Shown: piece after piece, positions 35,272 through 43,649 of the stretch
Layout of the letters: every line of letters begins with the position of its first letter
Numbering within the stretch: position 1 is the first letter of the stretch
Source: Devosia nanyangense
GTDB lineage: Bacteria; Pseudomonadota; Alphaproteobacteria; Rhizobiales; Devosiaceae
Length of the DNA stretch: 64,000 bases
Direction of reading: 5' to 3'
Assembly: GCA_016213505.1 (NCBI GenBank)
Contig: JACRAF010000016.1
Coordinates: forward strand, 62,001-126,000
Position numbers and translations under genes: made by a program
Notes under the pieces: generated by a model
Seen by the model: the letters and a program-made list of their open reading frames with translations, nothing else
Database searches by the model: none
Told to the model about the DNA's origin: nothing

Positions 35272-37292
35272 CCGAGGCGATAGACCAGCCATGGCCCGAT
35301 CCGCGTCGTCGCCTCTCGCCCTTCGCTGTCCCATCGCGGCGCTCGTTCGGCGGGAACCAGATACCAGGTAATTGCTGCATCGCTTAGCTGCCTCATCGCG
35401 TCCACGAGGTCGCCCGCCATCCTGACCGACGCGAGGACCTTCAGCCTCGCCCTGACGATATCGCCGAGCCGGCCGGATCGCGCGGCATAGATGCCGGCCC
35501 GGCTCACGAATGCCGGCACGCCGGTCATCGCCGTCACGATGGTCGCCTCGTCGACCAGCGTCGCCGCGGGATCTGGGGCATCGAAGACCAGGACGTCGGC
35601 CGGCCCGCGATGCTCCGCCATGTACTCCGCCAGCGCCGTCAGAGTTGGGTCCAGCGCCACATTGTAGAGCCCCGAACTCCAGGAAAATCTCGGCGCCGAC
35701 AGCGCATTGCCGAAGGCCAAGGGAGCCGCAACGCAGGTGATCGCCGCGAGACCCGACACCAGAGTCGCGGCCGCGCGGTTGCGCGCGACCCGCAGCCACG
35801 GCAACTCACCAACCGCGAGCACCGCCCAGGGCACCAGTATGGCGTAGACGAGCACGAATCCGCGCTGCTTGAACTCGGTGAAATCGCCGTTCCACGGCGC
35901 GGGGGCGAGCACGGACACAAGGACAAGCGAGGCCACGAACATTCCCGGGACGAAGTCGGCGAGGGTGGCGGAGCGCCTGACAATCCTCAGGACGATGAAG
36001 ACCGAATAGACGAGCAGCGGAAGCCCGAGCGAACCGACCAGGATGACGGCAAGGCCAAATATGGCCGCCAATACGCTGCTGGAGGACAAGAGGAGGGTGT
36101 AGGCGTCGTTGAGCGGGAGTCCGACGTCTTGCTCCATGATCGCCGAGAGGTATGCCAGGAGGCTGAACCGATATTGCGTATACGCGTGGAGCAAAGCGAC
36201 CAGGCCGATCAGCGCTGCGGCGATCACCACCGCGCCGGCAGCCATCGCGGCGGGTCGGACGCGTCGCCGCAGAGCCGAGCCCGCGGCCCAGAACGCCAGC
36301 CCGACCGGAGCGAAGAGCAGGGCCATGTGCACGCGGAACAGGATCAGCATTCCACCGATGAGCGCGCTCGCGGCCAGCAGCGCAAAGCGTGGCTGCTTGA
36401 CCCAGCAGAGGAGCAGCACGACGGCGGCCGCGACGAGGCCGATGCCGTAGCCCGAACCGGGGGCCGTCACCAGCATCCAGTGAAAGCCGAAGAAGCCATT
36501 GCCGATCCCGAAGCGCGATGCGTCCGGCAGAGCCAGTAGCACGGCCAGGCTCACGATCGCGAGAACCGCCCCGCGCAGGCTGAAGGCGACCGCGGCGATT
36601 CCGGCGGTCAGCATGATGAAGGAGAGGCCGACCCAGGTGGACACGGCGGCATCGAGTGGCATCGCGCCCGTCAGGCTGGCAAACGCCGCCGGCAGGACAT
36701 AGCTGCCGAAATGGTAGAGGTCCGGCGCGACGTCGACCAGCGAGGCAATTCCCCGTCCGAACGCCGCAAAGGGTCCAAGGCGCGCGATTTCTCCGGCGTG
36801 GATGAAGTAGTCGGTCCATGCCGGAAACCGTCCGGTTCCGGTGAGCGCCGCGACCGCGCGGCTGGTCGGCAGGGCCCAGGCATACGACCCGGCGCAACCG
36901 AGGACGAAGACCGCCAGTTGCCTGAGGTGGTTGGCGCCGAAACCTTCGCGGCGGAGGCGCAGCGCCGTCGCGAGGGTCATCCCCACGCTCCAGATCGTCA
37001 TGGCGCTCCAGGCCGAGAGCCATGGCGCCGAGACCGCCGAGAGGACCACGAGGCTGGTGATCGCCACCCCGAGCAGGACTTCGAGGACCAGCGCGGCCCG
37101 CGCCTCGCGAAGCCGCAGGATGCGGACCGCGAGCGCGCCGGACCAGACGATTGCGACGCACCACCACCACAGCTGCAGCGCCTCGACGAGCCCGAACTGT
37201 TTGCGGGGGTCCAGCGCTGCCAGAGTGGTCGCCATGGCCAGGGCGGCGATGGCCTCGGTGACGGGGGAGACCGGGGTGGGCTCCGGCTTCAT
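35268..37292 (-). CDS. Polytopic membrane protein, possible GT-C glycosyltransferase
   Basis: A 674-residue integral membrane protein with more than ten hydrophobic helices through about residue 530 and a soluble C-terminal domain of about 130 residues. The architecture is that of GT-C enzymes that use lipid-phosphate sugars in the periplasm. A charged loop (RFPAWTDYFIHAGEIARLG, about 155-173) sits early, where GT-C proteins carry their catalytic acidic residue. It could serve as the transferase for the sugar supplied by the DPM-synthase-like GT2 (40821-41777). Alternatively it is a polymerase-like protein. Its 3' end overlaps the convergent methyltransferase gene. Confidence 0.6.
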   Translation of the reverse strand: MKPEPTPVSPVTEAIAALAMATTLAALDPRKQFGLVEALQLWWWCVAIVWSGALAVRILRLREARAALVLEVLLGVAITSLVVLSAVSAPWLSAWSAMTIWSVGMTLATALRLRREGFGANHLRQLAVFVLGCAGSYAWALPTSRAVAALTGTGRFPAWTDYFIHAGEIARLGPFAAFGRGIASLVDVAPDLYHFGSYVLPAAFASLTGAMPLDAAVSTWVGLSFIMLTAGIAAVAFSLRGAVLAIVSLAVLLALPDASRFGIGNGFFGFHWMLVTAPGSGYGIGLVAAAVVLLLCWVKQPRFALLAASALIGGMLILFRVHMALLFAPVGLAFWAAGSALRRRVRPAAMAAGAVVIAAALIGLVALLHAYTQYRFSLLAYLSAIMEQDVGLPLNDAYTLLLSSSSVLAAIFGLAVILVGSLGLPLLVYSVFIVLRIVRRSATLADFVPGMFVASLVLVSVLAPAPWNGDFTEFKQRGFVLVYAILVPWAVLAVGELPWLRVARNRAAATLVSGLAAITCVAAPLAFGNALSAPRFSWSSGLYNVALDPTLTALAEYMAEHRGPADVLVFDAPDPAATLVDEATIVTAMTGVPAFVSRAGIYAARSGRLGDIVRARLKVLASVRMAGDLVDAMRQLSDAAITWYLVPAERAPRWDSEGREATTRIGPWLVYRLG

Positions 37293-37373
37293 CGGATCAA
37301 TGTCCTCTCCGCCGCGGCGGCGGTGAGCGCAATCAACAGGCCACCCCCGGCCGATGGCCGCGCGTCGGCCACC

Positions 37374-37751
37374 CTAGCCTCTCGCAACCACGACAGTTCC
37401 GGCGACGATCAGCGCCACACCCAGGACCTTCGGTATCGTCAGCGGCTCGCCGAGCAGCCAGACGCTGAGCAGAAGCACCACCACGAAGTTGAGGCTCATG
37501 AACGGGTAGGCGTGGGTCAGTTCGAATTTGGTCATCGCCGCCATCCACGCGAGCGAAGCGAGGAAGGCGGCGAATATCCCCGACAGCACGAAGGGGTCTA
37601 GGAACAGCCCGAACAGAAAGCGGAACTTGGCGATCGTCTCCTCGGGAAGCGCGCCGTAGCCGCGCACCCGCCACTTGAGAACGACCTGGCCGTAGACGGT
37701 GAGGACGATCGTCGCCGCAATATAGGCGTAGTCGAAAAGGCGCGCACTCAT
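37374..37751 (-). CDS. SMR/EamA-type small membrane protein, possible lipid-sugar flippase
   Basis: A 125-residue four-helix membrane protein of the DMT superfamily. The C-terminal block LTHAYPFMSLNFVVVLLLS followed by GEPLTIPKVLGVALIVAG matches the EmrE/ArnE-like repeat. ArnE/ArnF homologs flip undecaprenyl-phosphate-aminoarabinose; SMR proteins otherwise export cations. In a glycan operon the flippase role is the more likely, but it is inference. ATG 37751 overlaps the stop of the upstream beta-propeller gene as ATGA. Confidence 0.75.
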   Translation of the reverse strand: MSARLFDYAYIAATIVLTVYGQVVLKWRVRGYGALPEETIAKFRFLFGLFLDPFVLSGIFAAFLASLAWMAAMTKFELTHAYPFMSLNFVVVLLLSVWLLGEPLTIPKVLGVALIVAGTVVVARG

Positions 37752-38653
37752 AGCCGCTCCAGGATCGCCAGACCAAAGCCGGTCTCTCCGTACCGGTTGC
37801 CGTTGTACAGCATGTAGCGTTCGCCCCGGTGATCGAACACGAACGGATACTCGATCATCTCGGAGTCCCACCCATCCGGCGAAACGTCGATCCCGGCCCG
37901 GTCGAGCTGCAGCGTCCAATGCTCGGCATCGAGGCTCGAGGCATATCCGATCCGATAGGTCTTGCCTGGCGCTCCACGATACGAGAACCACATGCCGTAT
38001 CCTTCCGCGTCGGCCGCTAGGGTCGGGCGGGAAAACGCCTGTGCAACCCCGATCTCATAGGGCACCGACAGGCCCGAGCGTTCCCAGCTTTCGCCGTCAG
38101 TGGAGTGCGCGCCCTTGATCACGTGCAGCATCTCGCCATTGCAGGCGTCCCAGGAAATCGTCGAGCCGTACCACATCCGCCACGAGCCATCGGGCAACCG
38201 AGTCACCCAGGGGTAGGAGAGACTGATCGGATCTTCGGGGTCTGTGAGCAGCGGCGTCTGGCTGTCGAGCGTCAGCGACAGGTCGTCGCCGAGCACCAGC
38301 CGGCCGATGTCGCCGCGCCAATGACCGTCCTTCGGCACCTGCCAGCCCATGAACAGGATGTAGCGCCGGTCGCCCAGTAGCTGCACACAGCCGACGCTCA
38401 CGCCGTGCGAATAGAAGCTTCCCTCGGGGCCGAACGTGAAGGCGGGCTCGCGGCACACACCGATCACCTCGCGTTGCGCCATGTCGAAATCGAGATAACC
38501 GACCGAGGAGCGGTTCTGCGTGTCGCGCCCGGAAAAGAAGATGCGGAACTGGTCGCCGCCGACCGGCACGGCCAGTGGATTGGCGGCGTGCGTCGCGAGC
38601 TTTTCGTGCAGCGGACCGGCGTCGTGGATCAGTCCCAGTTTTCGCCACTGCAT
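37748..38653 (-). CDS. Five-bladed beta-propeller, glycosidase-like protein
   Basis: A 301-residue protein with repeated beta-rich motifs typical of GH43/GH32/GH130-like five-bladed propellers: FRIFFSGRDTQNRSSVGY, WRMWYGSTISWDA, GYGMWFSYRGAPG and RYMLYNGNRYGETGFG. There is no signal peptide, so a cytoplasmic site is expected. Homologs are recurrent in O-antigen and capsule loci with no settled function. It may trim, sense or phosphorolyse a glycan intermediate. It is seven bases downstream of the acyltransferase gene and overlaps the SMR gene. Confidence 0.7.
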   Translation of the reverse strand: MQWRKLGLIHDAGPLHEKLATHAANPLAVPVGGDQFRIFFSGRDTQNRSSVGYLDFDMAQREVIGVCREPAFTFGPEGSFYSHGVSVGCVQLLGDRRYILFMGWQVPKDGHWRGDIGRLVLGDDLSLTLDSQTPLLTDPEDPISLSYPWVTRLPDGSWRMWYGSTISWDACNGEMLHVIKGAHSTDGESWERSGLSVPYEIGVAQAFSRPTLAADAEGYGMWFSYRGAPGKTYRIGYASSLDAEHWTLQLDRAGIDVSPDGWDSEMIEYPFVFDHRGERYMLYNGNRYGETGFGLAILERL

Positions 38654-38660
38654 GATCGGA

Positions 38661-39326
38661 TCAAATCCCTCTCAGCCGCGAACTCGGGACCCTGGCCCGC
38701 TCCGTCGCCGTGCCGATGTAGACGCCTTCCGCCTCGCAGTCGCCGAGGATCAATGTCCCCGCGCCGATGACGCAGCGCTCGCCGATCGTGATGTGGTCCC
38801 GCAGGGTCGCGTTGACCCCGATGAACGAGGACTGGCCGATCCGCACGCCGCCCGACACGACGACGTGGGAGGCAAGGAAGCAGTGGTCCTCGATACTCGA
38901 GTGGTGGCCGATATGGTTGCCGCTCCACAGTGTCACGTTGTCGCCGATCGTCACGAAAGGCTGGATCGTGTTGTCCTCGAGGATGAAGCAGTTTTCGCCG
39001 ATGCGTCCGTCGTTGAGCACCGTCGCCCGCGAACTCACATAGCTCGCCATCCGATAGCCCATCGCCTTGAGGGCGAGGTACTTCTCGCGGCGCACGGCAT
39101 TGAGCCGCGAATAGCTCAGCGCGACGAAGGCCGCGTGGCTCTGGGGCGGGTAAGCAGCGGCCAGCTCGTCGAGCGGCACCACTGGGAGCCCGGCCAGCGT
39201 CTCGGCGTCGCGAAACTCCCGATCGACGGCGAAGGCCACAGGGTCATATTCGGAGTCATGTGAGAAATAGGAGTGCGCCAGTTCCGCGATCTGTGCCGCG
39301 CCGAAGATGACGAGGGGAGTCTTCAC
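38661..39326 (-). CDS. Sugar acyltransferase, PglD/NeuD-like left-handed beta-helix
   Basis: A 221-residue acyltransferase. The N-terminal PglD_N-type alpha/beta domain reads PLVIFGAAQIAELAHSYF. From about residue 100 it has hexapeptide repeats (IGENCFILEDNTIQPFVTIG, then SGGVRIGQSSFIGVNATL and ITIGERCVIGAG). Such enzymes acetylate amino-deoxy sugars on nucleotides or O-acetylate sialic-type sugars. With the WecE aminotransferase nearby, N-acetylation of dTDP-Fuc4N is an attractive substrate. GTG 39326 follows GAGGA and overlaps the upstream methyltransferase stop as GTGA; a longer frame without a ribosome-binding site was rejected. Confidence 0.82.
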   Translation of the reverse strand: MKTPLVIFGAAQIAELAHSYFSHDSEYDPVAFAVDREFRDAETLAGLPVVPLDELAAAYPPQSHAAFVALSYSRLNAVRREKYLALKAMGYRMASYVSSRATVLNDGRIGENCFILEDNTIQPFVTIGDNVTLWSGNHIGHHSSIEDHCFLASHVVVSGGVRIGQSSFIGVNATLRDHITIGERCVIGAGTLILGDCEAEGVYIGTATERARVPSSRLRGI

Positions 39327-39943
39327 CGCTTCCTCACCAGAATGGTGAACTCGTAGAGTCCATAGTCGTGCAGCAGGGCGACGTTGCGCGAGAAGCGCCG
39401 CTTGCAAAAGTCGAAGAGCCGGAGCGGATCGCAATAGTAGAGGTGCGCGCGCATCCTGTCCGCGTCCGAATAAGAGGTCAGGCAATTGAAGGCGAAGCCG
39501 CGCGTGCTGGTCCGGTCCATCGCCTCGAGCGTGGTTTCGACGTGCTGCACCCAGTCTCCGTCAGGGCTGTCGAGCCGCACGTTGAAGATGCCGCTGGCGA
39601 TGCCGAAGTCCGCGACGGTCGAGGGAACCTCGCCCAGCTCGAACGCGGCCTTGCGATGCGTGCCGAGACGGCCCCTTGCTGCCGCGACCATCTCGGCCGA
39701 AACGTCGATGCCGCGATAGCTGAACCCCTCGTATCGAGCCGCGAGAAAATCGAAGAGTGCGCCGTAGCCGCAGCCTAGGTCGTTGACCGAGAACGACGGC
39801 GGCAGGTCGATGATGCGCGCCAGCTGCTCGAACCGCAGGACCTGGCTTTCTTCGCCGTTCCAGTCGACGCCGCGCGCCGCTTGCCCATGTTCGGCGAGCT
39901 TTTGCGCGTAGTAGGCGGCAATCGGCGCCAGATCGCGGCTCAT
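39323..39943 (-). CDS. Class I SAM-dependent methyltransferase
   Basis: A 206-residue small-molecule methyltransferase. SAM-binding motif I is [18 protein letters not shown] (about residues 49-66), the acidic loop [17 protein letters not shown] follows, and [12 protein letters not shown] marks motif IV. Start ATG 39943 overlaps the stop of the WbqC-like gene (ATGA); the upstream frame extension lies inside that gene. It probably O- or N-methylates the sugar processed by neighbouring operon genes. Confidence 0.82.
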   Translation of the reverse strand: MSRDLAPIAAYYAQKLAEHGQAARGVDWNGEESQVLRFEQLARIIDLPPSFSVNDLGCGYGALFDFLAARYEGFSYRGIDVSAEMVAAARGRLGTHRKAAFELGEVPSTVADFGIASGIFNVRLDSPDGDWVQHVETTLEAMDRTSTRGFAFNCLTSYSDADRMRAHLYYCDPLRLFDFCKRRFSRNVALLHDYGLYEFTILVRKR

Positions 39944-40629
39944 TTCACATGTCGCATGTAGCGCCGCGCGTCCCGGCCGCAGTTGAAGATCAGGTCCAGG
40001 ATGCTCACCCCGTGCTCGAACGGCCCCCACAGCTGAGGATACTCGGGATAGCCGGCATAGTCGAACCACTCGACCCCTATCCCGGCATCGGCGAACACGC
40101 TCTCATCGAGGTAGTCGCGGGCCGTGGGGCCCGAGATGTAGACATCGGCGCCGGCCTGTCGGCAGAGGTCGGCGAGCCGCTCGCTCTTGCCCTCGCCGAG
40201 CTCATAGTCCCATGACGCACTGAGTTTGGTGGTGATGCCGAGATAGAAGCAGATCGCCTCCATGAACCGGCGGTTCAGCGCCGACAGTGTGGTGAACTGC
40301 TCTTGGTAGAGCCCCTCGATCATCGGCGCGGCGCCCGCGAAGTGCGCCGCCTTGGCGTAGTTGGCGCGGAGCGATTTCCAGTGCACCTCCGCCCAGTCGC
40401 CGGGCTGGACTTCAGTTTCCCGGATCGTCTGGAAATACCGTCCCTTCACCAGCACCGGCATCGTCAGCCAGTGGAGTCCTTGCGGCGTCTTGATGCGGTT
40501 GCGGTTGCGCCAGTCGCGGCGGGTGAACTGCATGTCGTCATAGAGGATGAACTCGTCCACGGCCGCGATCAGATCGAAATAACCCTTCCACGGGATGTAG
40601 TTCGATTGAACTATAGCGACCTTCTTCAC
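39940..40629 (-). CDS. WbqC-family protein
   Basis: A 229-residue WbqC-like protein with the family's opening [19 protein letters not shown] and [18 protein letters not shown]. WbqC-like proteins occur widely in O-antigen and other glycan loci. Proposed roles include acyl or amino-acid transfer to amino sugars, but I know of no generally accepted reaction. It is the first gene of a five-gene operon running to 37374, in which successive genes overlap or nearly touch. This suggests a stoichiometric pathway producing one modified sugar. Confidence 0.85.
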   Translation of the reverse strand: MKKVAIVQSNYIPWKGYFDLIAAVDEFILYDDMQFTRRDWRNRNRIKTPQGLHWLTMPVLVKGRYFQTIRETEVQPGDWAEVHWKSLRANYAKAAHFAGAAPMIEGLYQEQFTTLSALNRRFMEAICFYLGITTKLSASWDYELGEGKSERLADLCRQAGADVYISGPTARDYLDESVFADAGIGVEWFDYAGYPEYPQLWGPFEHGVSILDLIFNCGRDARRYMRHVK

Positions 40630-40800
40630 TTGGACGATCGTCCCTCTCGCTGGCTTCCGAGCCGATCATGGCCCATCGTGGACAAGAACAGAAAGTGTAC
40701 GTCGCGCGCAAGACTTGTCCGCCCCTTTGATATGGCCCATTTGGGCGCTCGACTAGGCCGTCGCACTCTCGTAGCATTTTCGGCAGGTGAGGAGATCCGC

Positions 40801-40824
40801 ATGACGCACAGTCCCCGCAGATGA
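40801..40824 (+). CDS. Possible 7-codon leader ORF coupled to GT2 gene
   Basis: AGGTGAGGAG ends six bases before ATG 40801, which opens MTHSPRR and stops at TGA 40822-40824. That stop overlaps the GT2 start codon at 40821 as ATGA. The only strong ribosome-binding site here therefore serves the leader, not the enzyme, which has just CCCCGCAG before its ATG. Translation of the GT2 may depend on termination of the leader. The geometry is seen directly; function is inference. Confidence 0.35.
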   Translation: MTHSPRR

Positions 40825-41777
40825 TCAGTATCGTCACCACGGCGTACCGCTCCGAAGCCACCATTGACGCTTTCATCGGCCGGGCCCTCGCCGCGGTCGA
40901 ACCGCTGGCGGAACAGATCGAACTGATCGTCGTCGACGACGGCAGCCCGGATCGTTCTGCCGAACTCGTGCGGGCCTGGGCCGATCGCGATCCGCGCGTC
41001 GTCCTCGTGCAGCTGAGCCGCAATTTCGGCCACCACCGGGCGCTGTTGACCGGGCTCGAACACGTCGGTGGCGACCTGGTGTTCCTGCTCGACAGCGATC
41101 TCGACGAGGCGCCGGAGCATCTGGGCCCGATGCTCGATCAGATGCGGTCGGATGGAGCGGACTGCGTCTACGGCGTGCAGAGGAAACGCAAGGGGGGCTG
41201 GTTCGAGCGCGTCTCCGGGAAGCTGTTCTATATCGCATTCAACGCCCTCGGCGACGTCCGCCTGCCGACCAACGTGTCCACCATGCGGGTGATGACGCGC
41301 CGCTACGTCCGCTCATTGCTGCTGTTTCGGGACCAGAATCCGGTCTTCGTGCCGCTGGCAGTGATCACCGGGTACCGGCAGGTGCCGTTCGTTTTCGACA
41401 AGCAGCATCGCGGGGTGACGACCTACTCGCTGGCGCGGCGCCTGTCGCTGCTCGTCCTGCAGATCACCAGCTTCAGCGGGCGGCCGCTGTCGATCATGTT
41501 CGCCCTTAGCCTGGTGCTCTCGGTTCTGGCGATGGCCTACGGCCTGGTGGTGGTGATCCAGGCGATCTTCTGGCACGTGGCGGAGGGCTGGCCGTCGCTG
41601 ATGGCGGCGATCCTGCTGTTCTTCAGCATCAACGCGCTCTTCACCGGCGTCCTCGGACTCTACGTGATGCGCATCCTCGAGGAGGTCAAAGATCGCCCAC
41701 GCTCGATTGTCCAGGAGGTGTATCGAGGCGCTCACGCGAACGCGGCAAGGGCCGATCCGGAGGCGGCGGAGCCCTGA
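40821..41777 (+). CDS. DPM-synthase/ArnC/GtrB-like GT2 with two C-terminal membrane helices
   Basis: A 318-residue polyprenyl-phosphate glycosyltransferase. The GT2 domain has ISIVTTAYRSEATI, LIVVDDGSPDRSAELVRAW, LSRNFGHHRALLTGLEH and FLLDSDLDEAPEHL (metal DxD). Two hydrophobic helices (about 222-250 and 260-290) end in a short cytosolic tail. This architecture makes undecaprenyl-phosphate-sugar for periplasmic transfer, as in ArnC, GtrB and DPMS. It fits with the SMR-type protein and the GT-C-like protein as a three-component modification system. Convergent with wecE; the two stop codons abut. Confidence 0.87.
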   Translation: MISIVTTAYRSEATIDAFIGRALAAVEPLAEQIELIVVDDGSPDRSAELVRAWADRDPRVVLVQLSRNFGHHRALLTGLEHVGGDLVFLLDSDLDEAPEHLGPMLDQMRSDGADCVYGVQRKRKGGWFERVSGKLFYIAFNALGDVRLPTNVSTMRVMTRRYVRSLLLFRDQNPVFVPLAVITGYRQVPFVFDKQHRGVTTYSLARRLSLLVLQITSFSGRPLSIMFALSLVLSVLAMAYGLVVVIQAIFWHVAEGWPSLMAAILLFFSINALFTGVLGLYVMRILEEVKDRPRSIVQEVYRGAHANAARADPEAAEP

Positions 41778-42935
41778 TCAGGCCGCCCGCGCCGCCGCGA
41801 TCGATCGGGCGAGCACGTCGACGACACGCTGTTGCTGGTCGGGCGAAATGCCGATCCACAGCGGCAACCGGATGATCCGCGCCGAAAGATCGTCGGTGAC
41901 CGCGCAGCTGCCGTGGCTTCGCCCGTAACGCATGCCCGCACTCGAGGAATGCAGCGGCACATAGTGAAACACCGCGCCGATGCCCTCGGCCTTCATCCAC
42001 CCGAGCACAGCCTGGCGGTCGACGTCTCGCTCCAGCAGAACATAGAACATGTGGCCGTTGTGCTCGCGGTCGGGGGGAACGATCGGCCGCCGCACCGCGC
42101 CGGCGTGCTCCATCGGTTCGATCAGCTCCCGGTAACGCCTCCAGGCGGCCAGCCGCTGGGCGGTGAGGGCATCGGCTTCCTCCAGTTGCGCCCACAGGAA
42201 CGCAGCGACCATCTCGCCCGGCAGGAACGAGGAGCCGATCGCCTGCCAGGTGTATTTGTCGATCTCGCCACGAAAGAAGCGGCTCCGGTCGGTTCCCTTT
42301 TCGCGGCATATCTCGGCCGCCTCGACCATATCCGGCCGGTTGACCAGCAGCGCGCCGCCTTCGCCCGAAATCAGGTTCTTGGTCTCGTGGAAGCTGTAGG
42401 CGCCGTAGTCCCCGATGCTCCCCAGCGCCCGGCCCTTGTAGGTCGACATCACGCCCTGCGCCGCATCCTCGACCACCATCAGGCCATGCCGCCGGGCAAT
42501 CTCGAGGACGGTATCCATCTCGCAGGCGACGCCCGCATAGTGCACCGGAACGATGGCGCGGGTCTTCGGCGTGATCGCCGCTTCGATCAGGCTCTCGTCG
42601 ATGTTGAGGGTGTCGGGTCGGATGTCGACGAACACCGGCACCCCGCCGCGCAGCACGAAGGCATTGGCCGTCGAGACGAACGTGAAGGACGGCAAGATGA
42701 TCTCGTCGCCCGGCTCGATCTCGAGCAAGAGCGCCGCCATCTCCAGTGCGCCGGTGCACGAGTGGGTGAGCAGTGCCTTGTTCGCGCCGGTCCGCGCCTC
42801 GAGCCAGTGGTGGCAGAGTTTTGTGTAGGCGCCGTCTCCGGCCAGCGCCGCATGCGCGTGCGCCTGCGCGATGTAGGGAAGTTCCTTCCCGGTCATGTAC
42901 GGCCGGTTGAACGGGATCCAGGCGGAACTATCCAT
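41778..42935 (-). CDS. wecE: dTDP-4-amino-4,6-dideoxygalactose transaminase WecE
   Basis: A 385-residue DegT/DnrJ/EryC1 PLP aminotransferase very close to WecE/RffA in sequence layout: IPFNRPYMTGKEL, LLTHSCTGALEMAALLLEI, FVSTANAFVLRGG, VPVHYAGVACEMDT, VVEDAAQGVMSTYKGRALG, the PLP lysine in YSFHETKN, and REKGTDRSRFFRGEIDKYTW. It transfers an amino group to dTDP-4-keto-6-deoxyglucose, made by RmlA/RmlB from this locus, giving dTDP-Fuc4N. ATG 42935 is preceded by GAGAG. The 5' flank is a long low-coding region. Confidence 0.92.
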   Translation of the reverse strand: MDSSAWIPFNRPYMTGKELPYIAQAHAHAALAGDGAYTKLCHHWLEARTGANKALLTHSCTGALEMAALLLEIEPGDEIILPSFTFVSTANAFVLRGGVPVFVDIRPDTLNIDESLIEAAITPKTRAIVPVHYAGVACEMDTVLEIARRHGLMVVEDAAQGVMSTYKGRALGSIGDYGAYSFHETKNLISGEGGALLVNRPDMVEAAEICREKGTDRSRFFRGEIDKYTWQAIGSSFLPGEMVAAFLWAQLEEADALTAQRLAAWRRYRELIEPMEHAGAVRRPIVPPDREHNGHMFYVLLERDVDRQAVLGWMKAEGIGAVFHYVPLHSSSAGMRYGRSHGSCAVTDDLSARIIRLPLWIGISPDQQQRVVDVLARSIAAARAA

Positions 42936-43389
42936 CGCCACTCTCGTGGTTGACTGGTGTGGTTCCGTAGCATCGCTGGACAGGAGCCGCCATGGTCTTG
43001 CCAATAGCGCTTGATTATTCGCTGATTTCAAGTTGTTGGCAGCAGTTCGGGCGAATGCTAGGTCGAGCGAGCTATTTGAGCGTGTGGTTCGATGAGACAG
43101 CTGAGTTGGGGCGACGGGCTAACCGCAGTCAGAGCGCAGCATCCGACGTTGCCCTAAGATTTGCTTGAAGGCTGGGTCGGAAGTGCGTGTGGTATCATCC
43201 TGCCGGCACGGATCGCACACACTCGGCGCAAGAGCGGCATGGCGCGTTCAGGAACAAGAGTGGGTTTTGCGATGACGGTGTTTGATCGTATCAAAATCGC
43301 CGATCCGGGTCGGACCGCTGTCGCAAATCGTAACACCCTCGAGTGACTTAAGGGGTGGCTTGTGAAGGCGGCCCTCCGCCCAGGTCGCG
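42936..43389. other. Non-coding stretch upstream of wecE
   Basis: About 450 bases with no convincing gene on either strand. Composition is less G+C-rich than the flanks, with frequent stop codons in most frames. The only open frames (for example 43161-43346) have no ribosome-binding site and no recognisable motif. It should hold the wecE promoter on the minus strand. I saw no repeat, tRNA or IS end. Together with the decayed small gene beside it, it looks like an eroding region. Confidence 0.5.
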
Positions 43390-43506
43390 TCAACTTTTCG
43401 GCCGGCGGATGTTCCGGCGGCGTGTCCGCCTCGGCCGGCTGGGCTTGTCGTTGACGCGGGCGGCCTCCTTCTCGCTCTTCAGCTGCTCGCGCTCTCTGGC
43501 CGCAAA
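43390..43506 (-). pseudogene. Degraded copy of the 51-residue charged protein gene
   Basis: Reading on the minus strand from 43506, the translation FAAREREQLKSEKEAARVNDK parallels ERKERERLKNEKKAARASEK of the intact gene at 44469-44624. After a small indel the similarity continues in another frame (QAQPAEADTPPEHP against KAKPVAAETDKTPEEP). The start region is missing. Both copies lie on the minus strand and bracket the PagL-like gene about 1 kb apart, suggesting a past local duplication. Confidence 0.65.
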
Positions 43507-43649
43507 AGCGGCTGCCCGCTACGCCGTCAGGCGCCCTCCGTGTGGCCACACCGCAACAATGGCAGATTTTGCGATGCGATTGGCCTCCCGCCTGTGTTCC
43601 TTGGGGCGACCGCGGAAGTAGACAAGAGTGCAATCTGTGTAAAGCGTTG

